A stretch of 64,000 nucleotides of DNA, from NCBI RefSeq assembly GCF_017377795.1, contig NZ_JAFRDR010000003.1, forward strand, positions 496,001 to 560,000. The letters are read 5' to 3'. Source of the stretch: Williamsia soli. GTDB taxonomy: Bacteria > Actinomycetota > Actinomycetes > Mycobacteriales > Mycobacteriaceae. Below the pieces are notes generated by a model. That model was given only the letters and a program-made list of their open reading frames with translations. It was not told where the DNA came from and did not search any database. Shown here in pieces: positions 52,927-62,367 of the stretch. The translations under genes were made by a program, and so were the position numbers. The first letter of the stretch is position 1. Each line of letters starts with the position of its first letter.

Positions 52927-53678
52927 GATGTCACCCATGGTGGCGGCTGCTTGGTCAGGAACGCCGTCATCCCCTCCCTGGCTTCATCGGAGGCGAACAA
53001 CGTTGCCGACTGCTCCACCAACCGCTCCGCATCTCGGTCGAAGTCACGAAGTGTCGACGCCGTGGTCAGGGCTTTGCTCGCGGCCAGGCCCTGCGGTGAG
53101 CCCTTCCGGAGGTCGGCACACCACCCGGCGACGATGTCATCCAACGCGGCGCTGTCGGTGACGGCGGCCGTGATGAGCCCGATGTCCTGCGCAGTCGCGG
53201 CGTCGAACTTCTCCCCCGTCAGGAAGTAGCGGGACGCGGCCCGCGACGTCAACCGGGGCAGAACCGTCAGCGAGATCATCGCCGGGGCCACCCCGATGCG
53301 TGCTTCGGTCAGTGCGAACGTGCTCTTCGGCCCGGCGGCCACCAGATCGCAGGCGCCGACGACACCGAATCCACCGGCCCGGACGTGGCCGTCTATCCGG
53401 CCGATCACCGGCTTCGGCAATTCCAGAATCGACCGCATGAGGTCGATCATCACGTCGGGCCGGGAGCGACCAGCCTCGCTGAGATCAGCTCCCGCACAGA
53501 ATGTCCCACCCGTGTGCGTCAGGACAACGGCGCGAGCCGCATCGTCGTCCCGGACGTCGACGAGACAATCGCTCAGTTGCTCGACCAGCGCGACCGAGAT
53601 GGCGTTGCGGTTGGCCGGTGAGTCGAAGGTGATGGTCGCGATCCCGGCATCGACCGCGTACCGAACGACGTCGCTCAT
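52923..53678 (-). CDS. Enoyl-CoA hydratase, EchA7-like
   Basis: 251-residue crotonase. TITFDSPANRNAISVALVEQL, GGTFCAGADLSEA near residue 58, GHVRAGGFGVVGACDLVAAGPKSTFALTEARIGVAPAMISL near residues 100-140. The position after the glycine-rich turn favours a hydratase. The gene order hydratase, dehydrogenase, biotin carboxylase, carboxyltransferase, dehydrogenase and DUF1446 protein matches M. tuberculosis Rv0971c-Rv0976c, where this place is echA7. It would hydrate the enoyl-CoA product of the pathway. Confidence 0.87.
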   Translation of the reverse strand: MSDVVRYAVDAGIATITFDSPANRNAISVALVEQLSDCLVDVRDDDAARAVVLTHTGGTFCAGADLSEAGRSRPDVMIDLMRSILELPKPVIGRIDGHVRAGGFGVVGACDLVAAGPKSTFALTEARIGVAPAMISLTVLPRLTSRAASRYFLTGEKFDAATAQDIGLITAAVTDSAALDDIVAGWCADLRKGSPQGLAASKALTTASTLRDFDRDAERLVEQSATLFASDEAREGMTAFLTKQPPPWVTS

Positions 53679-53679
53679 G

Positions 53680-54837
53680 TCAGTACGACTTCGGAAGGCC
53701 CAGGCTGTTCTGCGCCACGAAGTTGAGAATCATCTCTCGGCTCACCGGCGCCACACGGGCGATGCGACACAGGTTGAGCAAGGGTGCCAACCCGTATTCG
53801 GTGGAAAGTCCGTTTCCACCGAGCGAATGCACCGCCTGGTCGACGATCTTCACGCAGGCTTCGGCGGCAGCGTATTTCGCCATGTTCGCCGGTTCCGCGG
53901 CGCCCCAGTCGTCACCGGCGTCGTAGAGCGTCGCGGCCTTCTGCATCATCAGCTTGGCCAGTTCCATCTCGATCTTGCCGACCGCCAACGGATGCGCAAT
54001 CGCCTGGTGCGCGCCGATCGGTGTCTTCCAGACCGTGCGCTCCTTGACGTACTCGACGGCCCGGCCGAGCGCGTAGCGGCCCATACCCACCGCAGACGCC
54101 GCCGCCATGATGCGTTCGGGGTTGAGTCCGGCGAAGAGTTGGCTCAGCGCGGCGTCCTCCGACCCGACCAGTGCATCGGCGGGCAAGCGCACATCGTCCA
54201 GGAACAGGAGAAACTGCTTCTCGGGGTTGAGGAGTTCCATCTCGATCTTCTGAAACTCGAAACTCGGAGCGTCGGTCGGGACGATGAACAGTGCCGGCTT
54301 GAGTCGCCCGGTCTTGGCGTCCTCGGTCCGGGCGACGATGAGAACGGCCTGCGCCTGGTCGACACCCGAGACGTAGATCTTTCGTCCCGAGAGCAACCAA
54401 TCGCTGCCGTCGCGGCGTGCGGTCGTGGTGATGTTGTGAGAGTTGGAACCGGCGTCCGGCTCGGTGATACCGAAAGCCATCGTGACGGAGCCGTCCGCAA
54501 GACCCGGCAGCCAGTTCTGCTTCTGCTCCTCGGTGCCGAACCGGGCGATCACGTTGCCGCAGATGGCCGGCGACACAACCATCATCAGCAGACCACTGCC
54601 GATCGCGGCCAGTTCCTCCATCACGATCGACAGCTCGTACATCCCGGCTCCACCGCCGCCGTACTCCTCGGGCAGGTTCACACCGATGAACCCGAGTTTG
54701 CCCGCCTCGGTCCATAATTCGTCGGTCTTTCGGCCGGCGCGGGCACATTCCTGGAAGTACTCGCTCCCGAATCGGCCACCGAGGGCGGCCACCGAACTGC
54801 GCAGTGCCTTTTGTTCGTCGGTCTCTACAAAGCTCAC
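53680..54837 (-). CDS. Acyl-CoA dehydrogenase, FadE12-like
   Basis: 385-residue flavoprotein. Acyl-CoA dehydrogenase signatures are FGITEPDAGSNSHNITTTARRDG near residue 125 and the C-terminal FAD/dimer region VKIVDQAVHSLGGNGLSTEYGLAPLLNLCRIARVAPVSREMI. The LSGRKIYVSGVDQAQAVLIVART block fits short or branched-chain types. I used GTG 54837 after GGGAAG; a TTG start five codons earlier is open. Follows the biotin carboxylase gene by 11 bases. Corresponds in position to fadE12 of M. tuberculosis. Confidence 0.87.
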   Translation of the reverse strand: MSFVETDEQKALRSSVAALGGRFGSEYFQECARAGRKTDELWTEAGKLGFIGVNLPEEYGGGGAGMYELSIVMEELAAIGSGLLMMVVSPAICGNVIARFGTEEQKQNWLPGLADGSVTMAFGITEPDAGSNSHNITTTARRDGSDWLLSGRKIYVSGVDQAQAVLIVARTEDAKTGRLKPALFIVPTDAPSFEFQKIEMELLNPEKQFLLFLDDVRLPADALVGSEDAALSQLFAGLNPERIMAAASAVGMGRYALGRAVEYVKERTVWKTPIGAHQAIAHPLAVGKIEMELAKLMMQKAATLYDAGDDWGAAEPANMAKYAAAEACVKIVDQAVHSLGGNGLSTEYGLAPLLNLCRIARVAPVSREMILNFVAQNSLGLPKSY

Positions 54838-54848
54838 GATGTCTTCCC

Positions 54849-56822
54849 TCAATCCTGTTCCGTGATGACAGCGAGGATTTCCCCGACCGCCACTTGCTGT
54901 CCCGCTGCCACCGGCAATTCTTCGACGATCCCGTCAGCAGACGCAGCGATCGTGTGTTCCATCTTCATCGCTTCGAGCCACATCAGTGGATCGCCGCGTT
55001 TGATCTCCTGCCCCAACACCACCGCGATCCGGATGACCGAACCCGGCATCGGGGCCAGCAGGGATCCGGGTGCACTGACCTCGGCCGGATCGACGAAGCG
55101 CGGCTTGCGCGTCAGGGCTGCCGATCCACCGGTGAAGTCCACCCATGCCGAGTCCCCGAGTCGGTCGACGACGAATCGTCTGTCGACGCCACCCACGGTG
55201 AGGATCACCGTATCGGGGGTGATCGCCCCCACGGAGACCTCGGGATCGTCCGGCAGCAGCACACCGTCCCGCGTGTTCCGGTAACGGACCTCGATCTCGT
55301 TGTCGTCGTGCAGGTACCCCTTCGACTGCGGACCCGACGCAAGATTGCGCCACCCGGCAGGCAATCCCGGCGAGATCGCGGCACGCTGTCGGTTCGCCGC
55401 TGCGTCGGCGAGGGCCACCGCGATCGCGGCCAGACGCACTTGTTCGGGGCCGGCCAGCGGCGCCGACAACACGTCGATTCCGATCTCGTCGATGAACTTG
55501 GTGGTCGTGTCGCCTGCACGGAACTGACTGTGCCGCAGCATGTTGACCAACATGTCCCGATTGGTCCTGGGTCCGTGCAGGCGGGCCGATCCCAGCGCAC
55601 CGGCCAGCAGATTGATGGCGGTCGTGCGGTCGGGCGCCCAACTGATGACCTTGGCGAGCATCGGGTCGTAGTAGGTGGAGATCTCGTTGCCGTCGACGAT
55701 CCCGGAGTCGAGCCGGACGCCGGCAGCCCCGAGTCGGGTGAAGCTGGTGTCGGCGGCGACACCGAAGTGGTGGATGTGTCCGGACTGGGGTTGCCAATCG
55801 GCAGCCGGGTCCTCGGCGTAGAGACGAACCTCGATGGAATGGCCGTGCGGCTCCGGCGGGGTGGGCGGCAACGACTCACCGCCTGCGATCTGCAACTGCC
55901 AAGCCACCAGATCCAGACCGCTGGTCTCCTCGGTGACCGGATGCTCCACCTGCAGTCGGGTGTTCATCTCCAGGAAGTAGAACCGGCCGTCGTCATCGGC
56001 GAGGAATTCCACCGTACCCGCCCCGGTGTAGCCGATGGCCGACGCCGCAGATCGCGCCGCGTCGAACAGCTTGTCGCGCAGGCCTTGTCCCACTCGCTCG
56101 ACCAGCGGGGACGGCGCCTCTTCGATGACTTTCTGGTGGCGGCGCTGGATGGAGCACTCACGTTCACCGACCGCCCACACGGTGCCCGCGTCGTCGCCGA
56201 GGATCTGTACCTCGATGTGGTGGCCCCGTTCGATGTAGGGCTCGCAGAAGACGGTGTCGTCGCCGAACGCGGAGGCGGCCTCCCGAGCCGCTCCGGAGAC
56301 CTGCTCTTTGAGGTCGGCCAGGTCACGCACGATCCGCATGCCGCGCCCACCGCCTCCGGACGACGCCTTGATCAACACCGGCAGTTCCCCGGCGGTGATG
56401 GTGCCTGGGTCGAGGTTGCCGAGCACCGGCACACCGGCACGCTCCATGATCGCCTTGGCATTGACCTTGGAACCCATGGCGTCGATCGAGGCTGCAGGCG
56501 GCCCGATCCAGGTCAGTCCGGCATTGTGGACCGCACGTGCGAAAGCCGCGTTCTCGGACAGGAAACCGTATCCGGGATGCACCGCGTCGGCGCCGGCCGC
56601 AACTGCCGCAGCGATCAACAGGTCGATGTCGAGGTAGGTCTGCGCCGAGGTGTTGCCCGGAAGGCGCACCGCCACATCGGCGGCCGCCACGTGGGGCGCG
56701 TCGGCGTCGGGGTCGGAGTACACCGCGACGGTGCCGATGCCGAGTCGACGACAGGTGGCGAAGACCCGAAGGGCGATCTCGCCGCGGTTGGCTACCAATA
56801 CTGTGTGCATGTTCTCCATCAC
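54849..56822 (-). CDS. Acyl-CoA carboxylase alpha subunit (biotin carboxylase + BCCP)
   Basis: 657-residue fused subunit. Biotin carboxylase: VLVANRGEIALRVFATCRRLG at the start, ATP loop KASSGGGGRGMRIV near residue 155, EMNTRLQVEHPVTEE near residue 285. The biotin-carrier domain ends the protein with the biotinylation site WLEAMKMEHTI near residue 620. The length is typical of methylcrotonyl/geranyl-type rather than propionyl-only enzymes. The GTG start overlaps the beta gene stop (GTGA). By order it equals accA2 of M. tuberculosis. Substrate not known. Confidence 0.92.
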   Translation of the reverse strand: MMENMHTVLVANRGEIALRVFATCRRLGIGTVAVYSDPDADAPHVAAADVAVRLPGNTSAQTYLDIDLLIAAAVAAGADAVHPGYGFLSENAAFARAVHNAGLTWIGPPAASIDAMGSKVNAKAIMERAGVPVLGNLDPGTITAGELPVLIKASSGGGGRGMRIVRDLADLKEQVSGAAREAASAFGDDTVFCEPYIERGHHIEVQILGDDAGTVWAVGERECSIQRRHQKVIEEAPSPLVERVGQGLRDKLFDAARSAASAIGYTGAGTVEFLADDDGRFYFLEMNTRLQVEHPVTEETSGLDLVAWQLQIAGGESLPPTPPEPHGHSIEVRLYAEDPAADWQPQSGHIHHFGVAADTSFTRLGAAGVRLDSGIVDGNEISTYYDPMLAKVISWAPDRTTAINLLAGALGSARLHGPRTNRDMLVNMLRHSQFRAGDTTTKFIDEIGIDVLSAPLAGPEQVRLAAIAVALADAAANRQRAAISPGLPAGWRNLASGPQSKGYLHDDNEIEVRYRNTRDGVLLPDDPEVSVGAITPDTVILTVGGVDRRFVVDRLGDSAWVDFTGGSAALTRKPRFVDPAEVSAPGSLLAPMPGSVIRIAVVLGQEIKRGDPLMWLEAMKMEHTIAASADGIVEELPVAAGQQVAVGEILAVITEQD

Positions 56823-58390
56823 ATCCGGAAGACGCCGAAGTTGCTGGTGCCCTCCACCGGTCCGTTGTCGATCGCCGAGAGACAGAGACCCAGAACGGTT
56901 CTGCTGTCACGCGGGTCGATGATGCCGTCGTCGTACATCATTCCGGACAAGAAGGCGGGCATGGACTCCTTCTCGATCTGGGCCTCGATCATCGCTCGCA
57001 TACCGGCGTCTGCGTCCTCGTCCACTGTGCCTCCGCGCGCTTCGGTGGCGGCGCGCGAGACCATCGAGATCACGCCGGCGAGCTGCGCGGCGCCCATCAC
57101 CGCCGACTTCGCGCTCGGCCAGCTGAACAGGAATCGCGGGTTGTAGGCGCGGCCACACATTCCGTAGTGACCGGCGCCGTAGCTCGCACCGATGAGCATC
57201 GAGATGTGGGGAACGGTCGAGTTGGACACCGCGTTGATCATCATCGAGCCGTGTTTGATGATGCCGCCCCGCTCGTACTCCTGACCGACCATGTAGCCGG
57301 TGGTGTTGTGCAGGAACAGCAACGGTGTGTTCGAACGATTGGCGAGCTGGATGAACTGTGTCGCCTTCTGCGCCTCGGCGCTGAACAGCACACCTTGGGC
57401 GTTTGCCAAGATGCCGATGGGATAACCATGGATGCGTGCCCATCCGGTGCACAGTGACGATCCGTACTCGGGTTTGAACTCGTCGAACAAGCTGTCGTCG
57501 ACGAGGCGGGCGATCACGTCACGGGGATCGAACGGGATCCGCAGATCGCCCGGGACGATGCCGAGCAGATCGCTTGCCGGAAAGCGTGGTTCGATCGTCT
57601 CCGCGACCGGGCCCGGACCCTTCTTACGCCAGTTCAGACGCGCGACGATCCGCCTGCCGATCCGGATGGCGTCCTGTTCGTCGGCGGCGTAGTAATCCGC
57701 GAGGCCCGACGTTCGGGCGTGCATCTGGGCACCACCGAGCGACTCGTCGTCGCTGATCTCACCGGTGGCCATCTTCACCAGAGGCGGGCCACCGAGGAAG
57801 ACCTTGGACTGCCCTTCGATCATGACCGTGTGATCAGACATGCCCGGCAGGTAGGCGCCACCGGCCGTCGAGTTGCCGAAGACGAGAGACAGTGTCGGAA
57901 TCCCCGCCGCGGAAAGTCGCGTGAGGTCCCGGAACATCGCGCCGCCCGGGATGAAGACCTCCTTCTGCGTCGGGAGATCGGCGCCGCCGGATTCCACCAA
58001 GTTGATCAGCGGCAGCCGGTTCTCCAGGGCGATCTGGTTGGCGCGCAGCCCTTTACGGAGTGTCCAGGGGTTGGAGGTGCCGCCGCGCACGGTCGGGTCG
58101 TTGGCGACCAGAACGCATTCGACGCCCTCGACGACCCCGATGCCGGTGACGATCGAGGCGCCGACCGGGAAATCGGATCCGTAGGCAGCGATCGGAGACA
58201 GTTCGAGAAACGGGCTGTCCTCGTCGATGAGGAGTTCGATCCGTTCGCGCGGAAGAAGTTTCCCTCGCTGACGATGCTTGGCGATCTTCTTCTCACCGCC
58301 ACCCGCAAGGGCCTGCGTGAACAATTCTTCGAGCTCGGCGATCTTGCCGAGCATCGACTCGGTCGCAGTCGTGGTCTCGGGTGCGCTCAT
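56819..58390 (-). CDS. Acyl-CoA carboxylase beta subunit (carboxyltransferase)
   Basis: 523 residues, full length for the 3-methylcrotonyl-type beta subunit. It has LLPRERIELLIDEDSPFLELSPIAAYG near residue 44, VANDPTVRGGTSNPWTLRKGLRANQIALENRLP near residue 99, FGNSTAGGAYLPGMSDHTVMI near residue 173 and LIGASYGAGHYGMCGRAYNPRF near residue 405. MCGRAYNPRF is the signature of methylcrotonyl- and geranyl-CoA carboxylases rather than propionyl-CoA carboxylase. ATG 58390 overlaps the dehydrogenase stop (ATGA). Positionally accD2. Confidence 0.92.
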   Translation of the reverse strand: MSAPETTTATESMLGKIAELEELFTQALAGGGEKKIAKHRQRGKLLPRERIELLIDEDSPFLELSPIAAYGSDFPVGASIVTGIGVVEGVECVLVANDPTVRGGTSNPWTLRKGLRANQIALENRLPLINLVESGGADLPTQKEVFIPGGAMFRDLTRLSAAGIPTLSLVFGNSTAGGAYLPGMSDHTVMIEGQSKVFLGGPPLVKMATGEISDDESLGGAQMHARTSGLADYYAADEQDAIRIGRRIVARLNWRKKGPGPVAETIEPRFPASDLLGIVPGDLRIPFDPRDVIARLVDDSLFDEFKPEYGSSLCTGWARIHGYPIGILANAQGVLFSAEAQKATQFIQLANRSNTPLLFLHNTTGYMVGQEYERGGIIKHGSMMINAVSNSTVPHISMLIGASYGAGHYGMCGRAYNPRFLFSWPSAKSAVMGAAQLAGVISMVSRAATEARGGTVDEDADAGMRAMIEAQIEKESMPAFLSGMMYDDGIIDPRDSRTVLGLCLSAIDNGPVEGTSNFGVFRM

Positions 58391-59550
58391 GGGTGGTATC
58401 CCAATCTCTTGCCGGCGAGGCCGGTGAGGATCTCGGTGGTACCGCCACCGATGCCGATGATCCGCATGTCGCGGTATTGCCGTTCGACCTCTGTTCCGGT
58501 CATGTATCCGGCGCCGCCGAAGAGCTGAACCGCCTTGTTCGCCACCCATTCACCTGCCTCGACCGCGGTGTTCTTGGCGAAGCACACCTCGGCGATGAGG
58601 TCTGTCTCACCGGCCATCGCAGCATTGACGACCGCGTGGGTGTACGTGCGGGCAACATCGATCTTGCGCGCCATCTCGGTCACGGCCTCCTGGACCGATT
58701 GGCGGGCGATGAGCGGTTTGCCGAACGTCTCGCGTTCGCGCACCCAGTCGAGGGTGAGGTCGAGACATCTCTGCGCGCTCGCGTAGGCCTGCACTGCGAG
58801 CCCGACCCGCTCGGTGACAAACGCCTGCGCGATCTGGAGGAACCCGGAGTTCTCGGCACCGACGAGATTGCCGACCGGGACCCGGACGTCGACGTAGGCG
58901 AGCTCGGCGGTATCCGACGCGCGCCAACCCATCTTGTCGAGCTTGCGGGTGACCGTGAACCCCGGTGTGCCCTTCTCCACGACGAGCAGGGACACACCAC
59001 CGGCGCCGGGCCCGCCGGTCCGAACGGCGGTCACCACGAAGTCGGCTCGCACCCCCGAGGTGATGTAGGTCTTCGATCCGTTGACGATGTAATCGTCGCC
59101 GTCGCGCACTGCCGCGGTGGTCAGATGCCCGACATCGCTGCCGCCACCGGGTTCGGTGATGGCCAGGCTGCCGATCTTCTCGCCGGCAAGTGTCGGCCGA
59201 ACCCAGCGGTCGATCTGTTCGCCCTCACCGGCTCCGATGAGGTGCGGCAGCGCGATGCCGCAGGTGAGCAGCGACGAGAACACACCGCCGGCAACGCCCG
59301 CATAGTGCAGTTCTTCACCCAGGATGGTGGCGTCGATCAGGTCGCCGCCGGATCCGCCGACGTCTTCGCCGAATCCCAGACCCAGCAGACCGACCTCGGC
59401 CGCCTGCTTGTGGAGGTCGAGCGGCAGCTCGCCGATCTGCTCCCACTCATCCTGATGGGGCAGGATGTGCCGTTCTGCGAAAGCCTTGACGGTGCTGCGT
59501 AGTTGAGATCGTTCCGGCGTGCCCCACGCCGGTGCTTCGAGAGTCTTCAT
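58387..59550 (-). CDS. Acyl-CoA dehydrogenase, FadE13-like
   Basis: 387 residues. LAITEPGGGSDVGHLTTAAVRDGDDYIVNGSKTYITSGVRADF near residue 127, ERVGLAVQAYASAQRCLDLTLDWVRERETFGKPL near residue 245, and the catalytic Glu/FAD-binding YRDMRIIGIGGGTTEILTGLAGKRLG at the end. This type acts on medium or branched acyl-CoA. Its ATG follows the DUF1446 protein's stop with no gap (TGAATG). Positionally equals fadE13. Confidence 0.88.
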   Translation of the reverse strand: MKTLEAPAWGTPERSQLRSTVKAFAERHILPHQDEWEQIGELPLDLHKQAAEVGLLGLGFGEDVGGSGGDLIDATILGEELHYAGVAGGVFSSLLTCGIALPHLIGAGEGEQIDRWVRPTLAGEKIGSLAITEPGGGSDVGHLTTAAVRDGDDYIVNGSKTYITSGVRADFVVTAVRTGGPGAGGVSLLVVEKGTPGFTVTRKLDKMGWRASDTAELAYVDVRVPVGNLVGAENSGFLQIAQAFVTERVGLAVQAYASAQRCLDLTLDWVRERETFGKPLIARQSVQEAVTEMARKIDVARTYTHAVVNAAMAGETDLIAEVCFAKNTAVEAGEWVANKAVQLFGGAGYMTGTEVERQYRDMRIIGIGGGTTEILTGLAGKRLGYHP

Positions 59551-61260
59551 TCATTCTCCAAACTCGACAGGGATGGCGACGTGACGCGAACGCAGCCACT
59601 CCCCCAGCCCTTTTGCCTGTGGATCGAACCTGACGTTGTCGGCGACTCCTCGGCCGAGGATGCCTTCGATGACGAAGTTGACGGCGAGGAGGTTCGGTAG
59701 CTCGTGGCGGTGAACCGTGAGCTCAGCTGCTTCCGGTATGAGGTGCTTGAACGCCTCGACGGTGAGAGTCGCTGCCAGCCAGTCGTAATGCCCGGCATCC
59801 CGGACCCAGACACCGACGTTCGCGTTGCCCCCCTTGTCTCCACTCCGCGCGCCGGCGATCTCCCCGAGTGGTGCGACCCGGGTAGGCCCCCACGAGCTGG
59901 CCGTCATGTCCGGCGTCGTCCGTTCGGTGATCGACTCAGGGATCTCCGACGTCGCCAGTGGGCTCGGCGCGATCACCTGCTCGGTGCCGTCAGCGAGGTG
60001 GACAGTGTGCGTAACCGCAGAAGCAGGCACGTAACCGGCCTCGAACACCGCAAACGGCGCGCCCTGCCCCGGAGGTGCGGTCATCGTGAACCCGGGGTAA
60101 CTGGCCAGGGCCAATTCGACTGCTGCCGAGGGGAACTGCCGTCCGACCACCTTCGGGTCAGAATCCTTGGCGATGCATTGCAACAACGCGCTGGCCTGCT
60201 GCTCGGTAGGAGCATCGGGCTGGTCGAGCCGGGTCAGGGTCCAGGCGAGGTCGGCAGGTGCCGGGTCGAGCGCAGCCTCGAATTGGCTACGGACCAGTTC
60301 GGCCTTGGCGTCGATGTCGAGGCCGGTCAGCACCATCGTGACCTCGTTGCGGAAACCCGCGAGGTGGTTGAGAGACACCTTGAGCGTGTCAGGCGGTGCT
60401 TCGCCCTTCACGCCGCTGACCTGGACCCGGTCGTCGCCGAGGTCGGAGAGGGCAATCGAATCCAGACGTGTGGTCGCATCGGGCCCGAGATAACGGGGAC
60501 CGGTGATCTCGTACAGCAATTGCGCGGTGACGGTACCGACGGTGACCGCCCCGCCGGTGCCCGCGTGCTTGGTGATGACCGAACTGCCGTCACTTGCGAT
60601 CTCGGCGATCGGGAACCCCAGGTGCGCCATGTCTTTGATCTCGGTGAAGAACGAGTAGTTTCCGCCGGTGGCCTGTGCTCCGCATTCGATGATGTGACCT
60701 GCCACAACCGCTCCGGCCAATCGATCGAGATCGTCTGGTTTCCAACCGAAGTGGGCGACGGCCGGCCCAACGGTCAGGGACGCATCGGTGACCCGGCCGG
60801 TGACGACGATGTCGGCGCCGGAGCTCAGAGCAGCGGCGATCCCGAACCCACCCAGGTAGGCGTTCGCGGTGAGCGGTGATCCCAACCCGAGATCGGCCGC
60901 ATTCTTGGTCAGGTCGTCGCCGTCGACGTAGGCGATGGTCGGCGACAGTCCCAGTTTGTCCGCGAGTTCGGTGAGCGCCTGCGCCAGGCCGGCGGGATTG
61001 ACTCCGCCGGCGTTGCTGACGATCTTCACTCCCGCATCCAGGGCGGTCCCCAGGTTGGATTCCAGTTGCCGCAGAAACGTTTTGGCGTAACCGAGCCCGG
61101 GATCCCGGAGCCGATCTCGGCCGAGGATGAGCATGGTGAGCTCGGCGAGATAATCGCCGGTGAGGTAGTCGAGTTGCCCGCCGTTGAGCATCTCCTGCAT
61201 CGCCGAGAACCGGTCGCCGTAGAAGCCGGACGAGTTACCGACCCGGATCGAGGCCGTCAT
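59551..61260 (-). CDS. AtuA-like DUF1446 protein (acyclic terpene utilisation family)
   Basis: 569 residues. The DUF1446 core has [81 protein letters not shown], and [14 protein letters not shown]. The C-terminal 110 residues hold a separate conserved domain ([23 protein letters not shown]). AtuA is required for citronellol growth in Pseudomonas, but its reaction is not established. ATG 61260 overlaps the next upstream stop (ATGA). Counterpart of M. tuberculosis Rv0976c. Confidence 0.88.
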   Translation of the reverse strand: MTASIRVGNSSGFYGDRFSAMQEMLNGGQLDYLTGDYLAELTMLILGRDRLRDPGLGYAKTFLRQLESNLGTALDAGVKIVSNAGGVNPAGLAQALTELADKLGLSPTIAYVDGDDLTKNAADLGLGSPLTANAYLGGFGIAAALSSGADIVVTGRVTDASLTVGPAVAHFGWKPDDLDRLAGAVVAGHIIECGAQATGGNYSFFTEIKDMAHLGFPIAEIASDGSSVITKHAGTGGAVTVGTVTAQLLYEITGPRYLGPDATTRLDSIALSDLGDDRVQVSGVKGEAPPDTLKVSLNHLAGFRNEVTMVLTGLDIDAKAELVRSQFEAALDPAPADLAWTLTRLDQPDAPTEQQASALLQCIAKDSDPKVVGRQFPSAAVELALASYPGFTMTAPPGQGAPFAVFEAGYVPASAVTHTVHLADGTEQVIAPSPLATSEIPESITERTTPDMTASSWGPTRVAPLGEIAGARSGDKGGNANVGVWVRDAGHYDWLAATLTVEAFKHLIPEAAELTVHRHELPNLLAVNFVIEGILGRGVADNVRFDPQAKGLGEWLRSRHVAIPVEFGE

Positions 61261-62030
61261 CGGCCACGTCCCGGAGGTCCGGCGAAGCACTGCGCGATGG
61301 TTGCCCAGTGCGCCGCGTCTTCGCCGGTTGTCTCGATGTCGAGCTCTGAAGGATTGCGCCGCTGGGTGACGAGCAGGCAGAAGTCGAGTGCGGATCCGGT
61401 GATGCGCTGGGTGGCATCATCCGGCCCCCAGGTCCACGTCGAACCGTCCGGCGCTGCCAGTTCGACCCGGAAGGCGTCGGTGGGCGGTATTTCACCGTTG
61501 ACCTGATACGCGAAGTCCCGGGTCCGCACACCCAGATGCGCAATGGATTTCAGACGACCGGTCGGTGCGTTCACCACACCGAGCGCATCGGCGACATCAA
61601 GGCCGTGCGCCCAGACCTCCATCAGTCGCGCGGTGGCCATCGACGCCGCGGACATCGGCGGCCCGAACCACGGGAGCTTCTCTCCGCTCGGGGTGGCGAC
61701 CAAGGCGTCCGCGAGTGCTTGCCGCCGTTGTCGCCATTCGTCGAGGAGTTGCCCGGTCGGTTTGGCGGCTTCCTCCCGGGCGCCGTCGTCGACGAAGCCG
61801 GTCGGGTTCTGCCACGCCACCTTGAGGATGTCGTCGAAGGCCACCTTGTCGGTGGCCGCGATCCGCGCCTGTTCGTCAGTCCATGACAGGTGCGCGATCT
61901 GGTCCTTCACCGTCCAGCCGGCAGCCGGAGTCGGTGTTTCCCAGCCCGATTCGGGTAAATCGGCCACCAAACGGTCGACCAACTCGGTCTCGGCAGACAG
62001 GTCTGACACCAGTTCGTCCACGATGCTCAC
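61257..62030 (-). CDS. DinB-fold TIGR03084-family metal-binding protein
   Basis: 257 residues of the mycothiol-dependent maleylpyruvate isomerase-like superfamily: [28 protein letters not shown] near residue 36, [21 protein letters not shown] near residue 130, [17 protein letters not shown] near residue 160. Conserved His residues (IAHL, VWAHGLD) are probable metal ligands. Start set at GTG 62030 ([10 protein letters not shown]) rather than the longer frame that would run across the operator. First gene of the carboxylase operon. Reaction unknown. Confidence 0.82.
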   Translation of the reverse strand: MSIVDELVSDLSAETELVDRLVADLPESGWETPTPAAGWTVKDQIAHLSWTDEQARIAATDKVAFDDILKVAWQNPTGFVDDGAREEAAKPTGQLLDEWRQRRQALADALVATPSGEKLPWFGPPMSAASMATARLMEVWAHGLDVADALGVVNAPTGRLKSIAHLGVRTRDFAYQVNGEIPPTDAFRVELAAPDGSTWTWGPDDATQRITGSALDFCLLVTQRRNPSELDIETTGEDAAHWATIAQCFAGPPGRGR

Positions 62031-62062
62031 GCCGCCAGCATCACACGGGCCCTGACCAAAAG

Positions 62063-62078
62063 CAAGCACTGGTGCTTG
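62063..62078 (-). promoter_or_regulatory. Near-perfect palindromic operator of the carboxylase operon
   Basis: CAAGCAC-N2-GTGCTTG, 33 bases before the first start codon, in the only AT-rich stretch there (flanked by AAAAG and TTTTTAGG). The size suits a TetR dimer, and the operon ends with a TetR gene. Confidence 0.72.
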
Positions 62079-62117
62079 TTTTTAGGCCCGACCGTGCCAG
62101 TAACGCCGCCGAGTGAA

Positions 62118-62362
62118 CCACCACGGTCTCGCGGCCCCGCGTTGTCTGGACAGACGAGGAGCGAGCGCAGCGATGCGAAGAGGAAGGAAGACGACGCGAT
62201 CAGGGCCGCGACGACCCAGCGAGCGAGCGAGCAAGTTCAACACAGCCACCACGGTCTCGTGGCCCCGCACGTTCTGGACTGAGGAGGAGCGAGCGCAGCG
62301 ATGCGACCGACGAGGGAAGAACGTGCGATCAGGGCCGCGACGACCCAGCGAGCGGGCGAGCA
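62118..62362. repeat. Two tandem 126-base direct repeats
   Basis: Copy 1 (62118-62235) and copy 2 (62244-62362) both start CCACCACGGTCTCG, contain GAGCGAGCGCAGCGATGCGA and GCGATCAGGGCCGCGACGAC, and end CAGCGAGCG. They differ by about a dozen substitutions. They fill the 337-base gap between the carboxylase operon and the thioesterase stop, apart from the operator. No gene is seen here. Confidence 0.92.
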
Positions 62363-62367
62363 AAAAT

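Noticed and set aside
62063-62078. KstR2 operator
   Set aside because: The KstR2 consensus needs CAAG and CTTG two bases apart; here they are eight apart, so another TetR protein is more likely.
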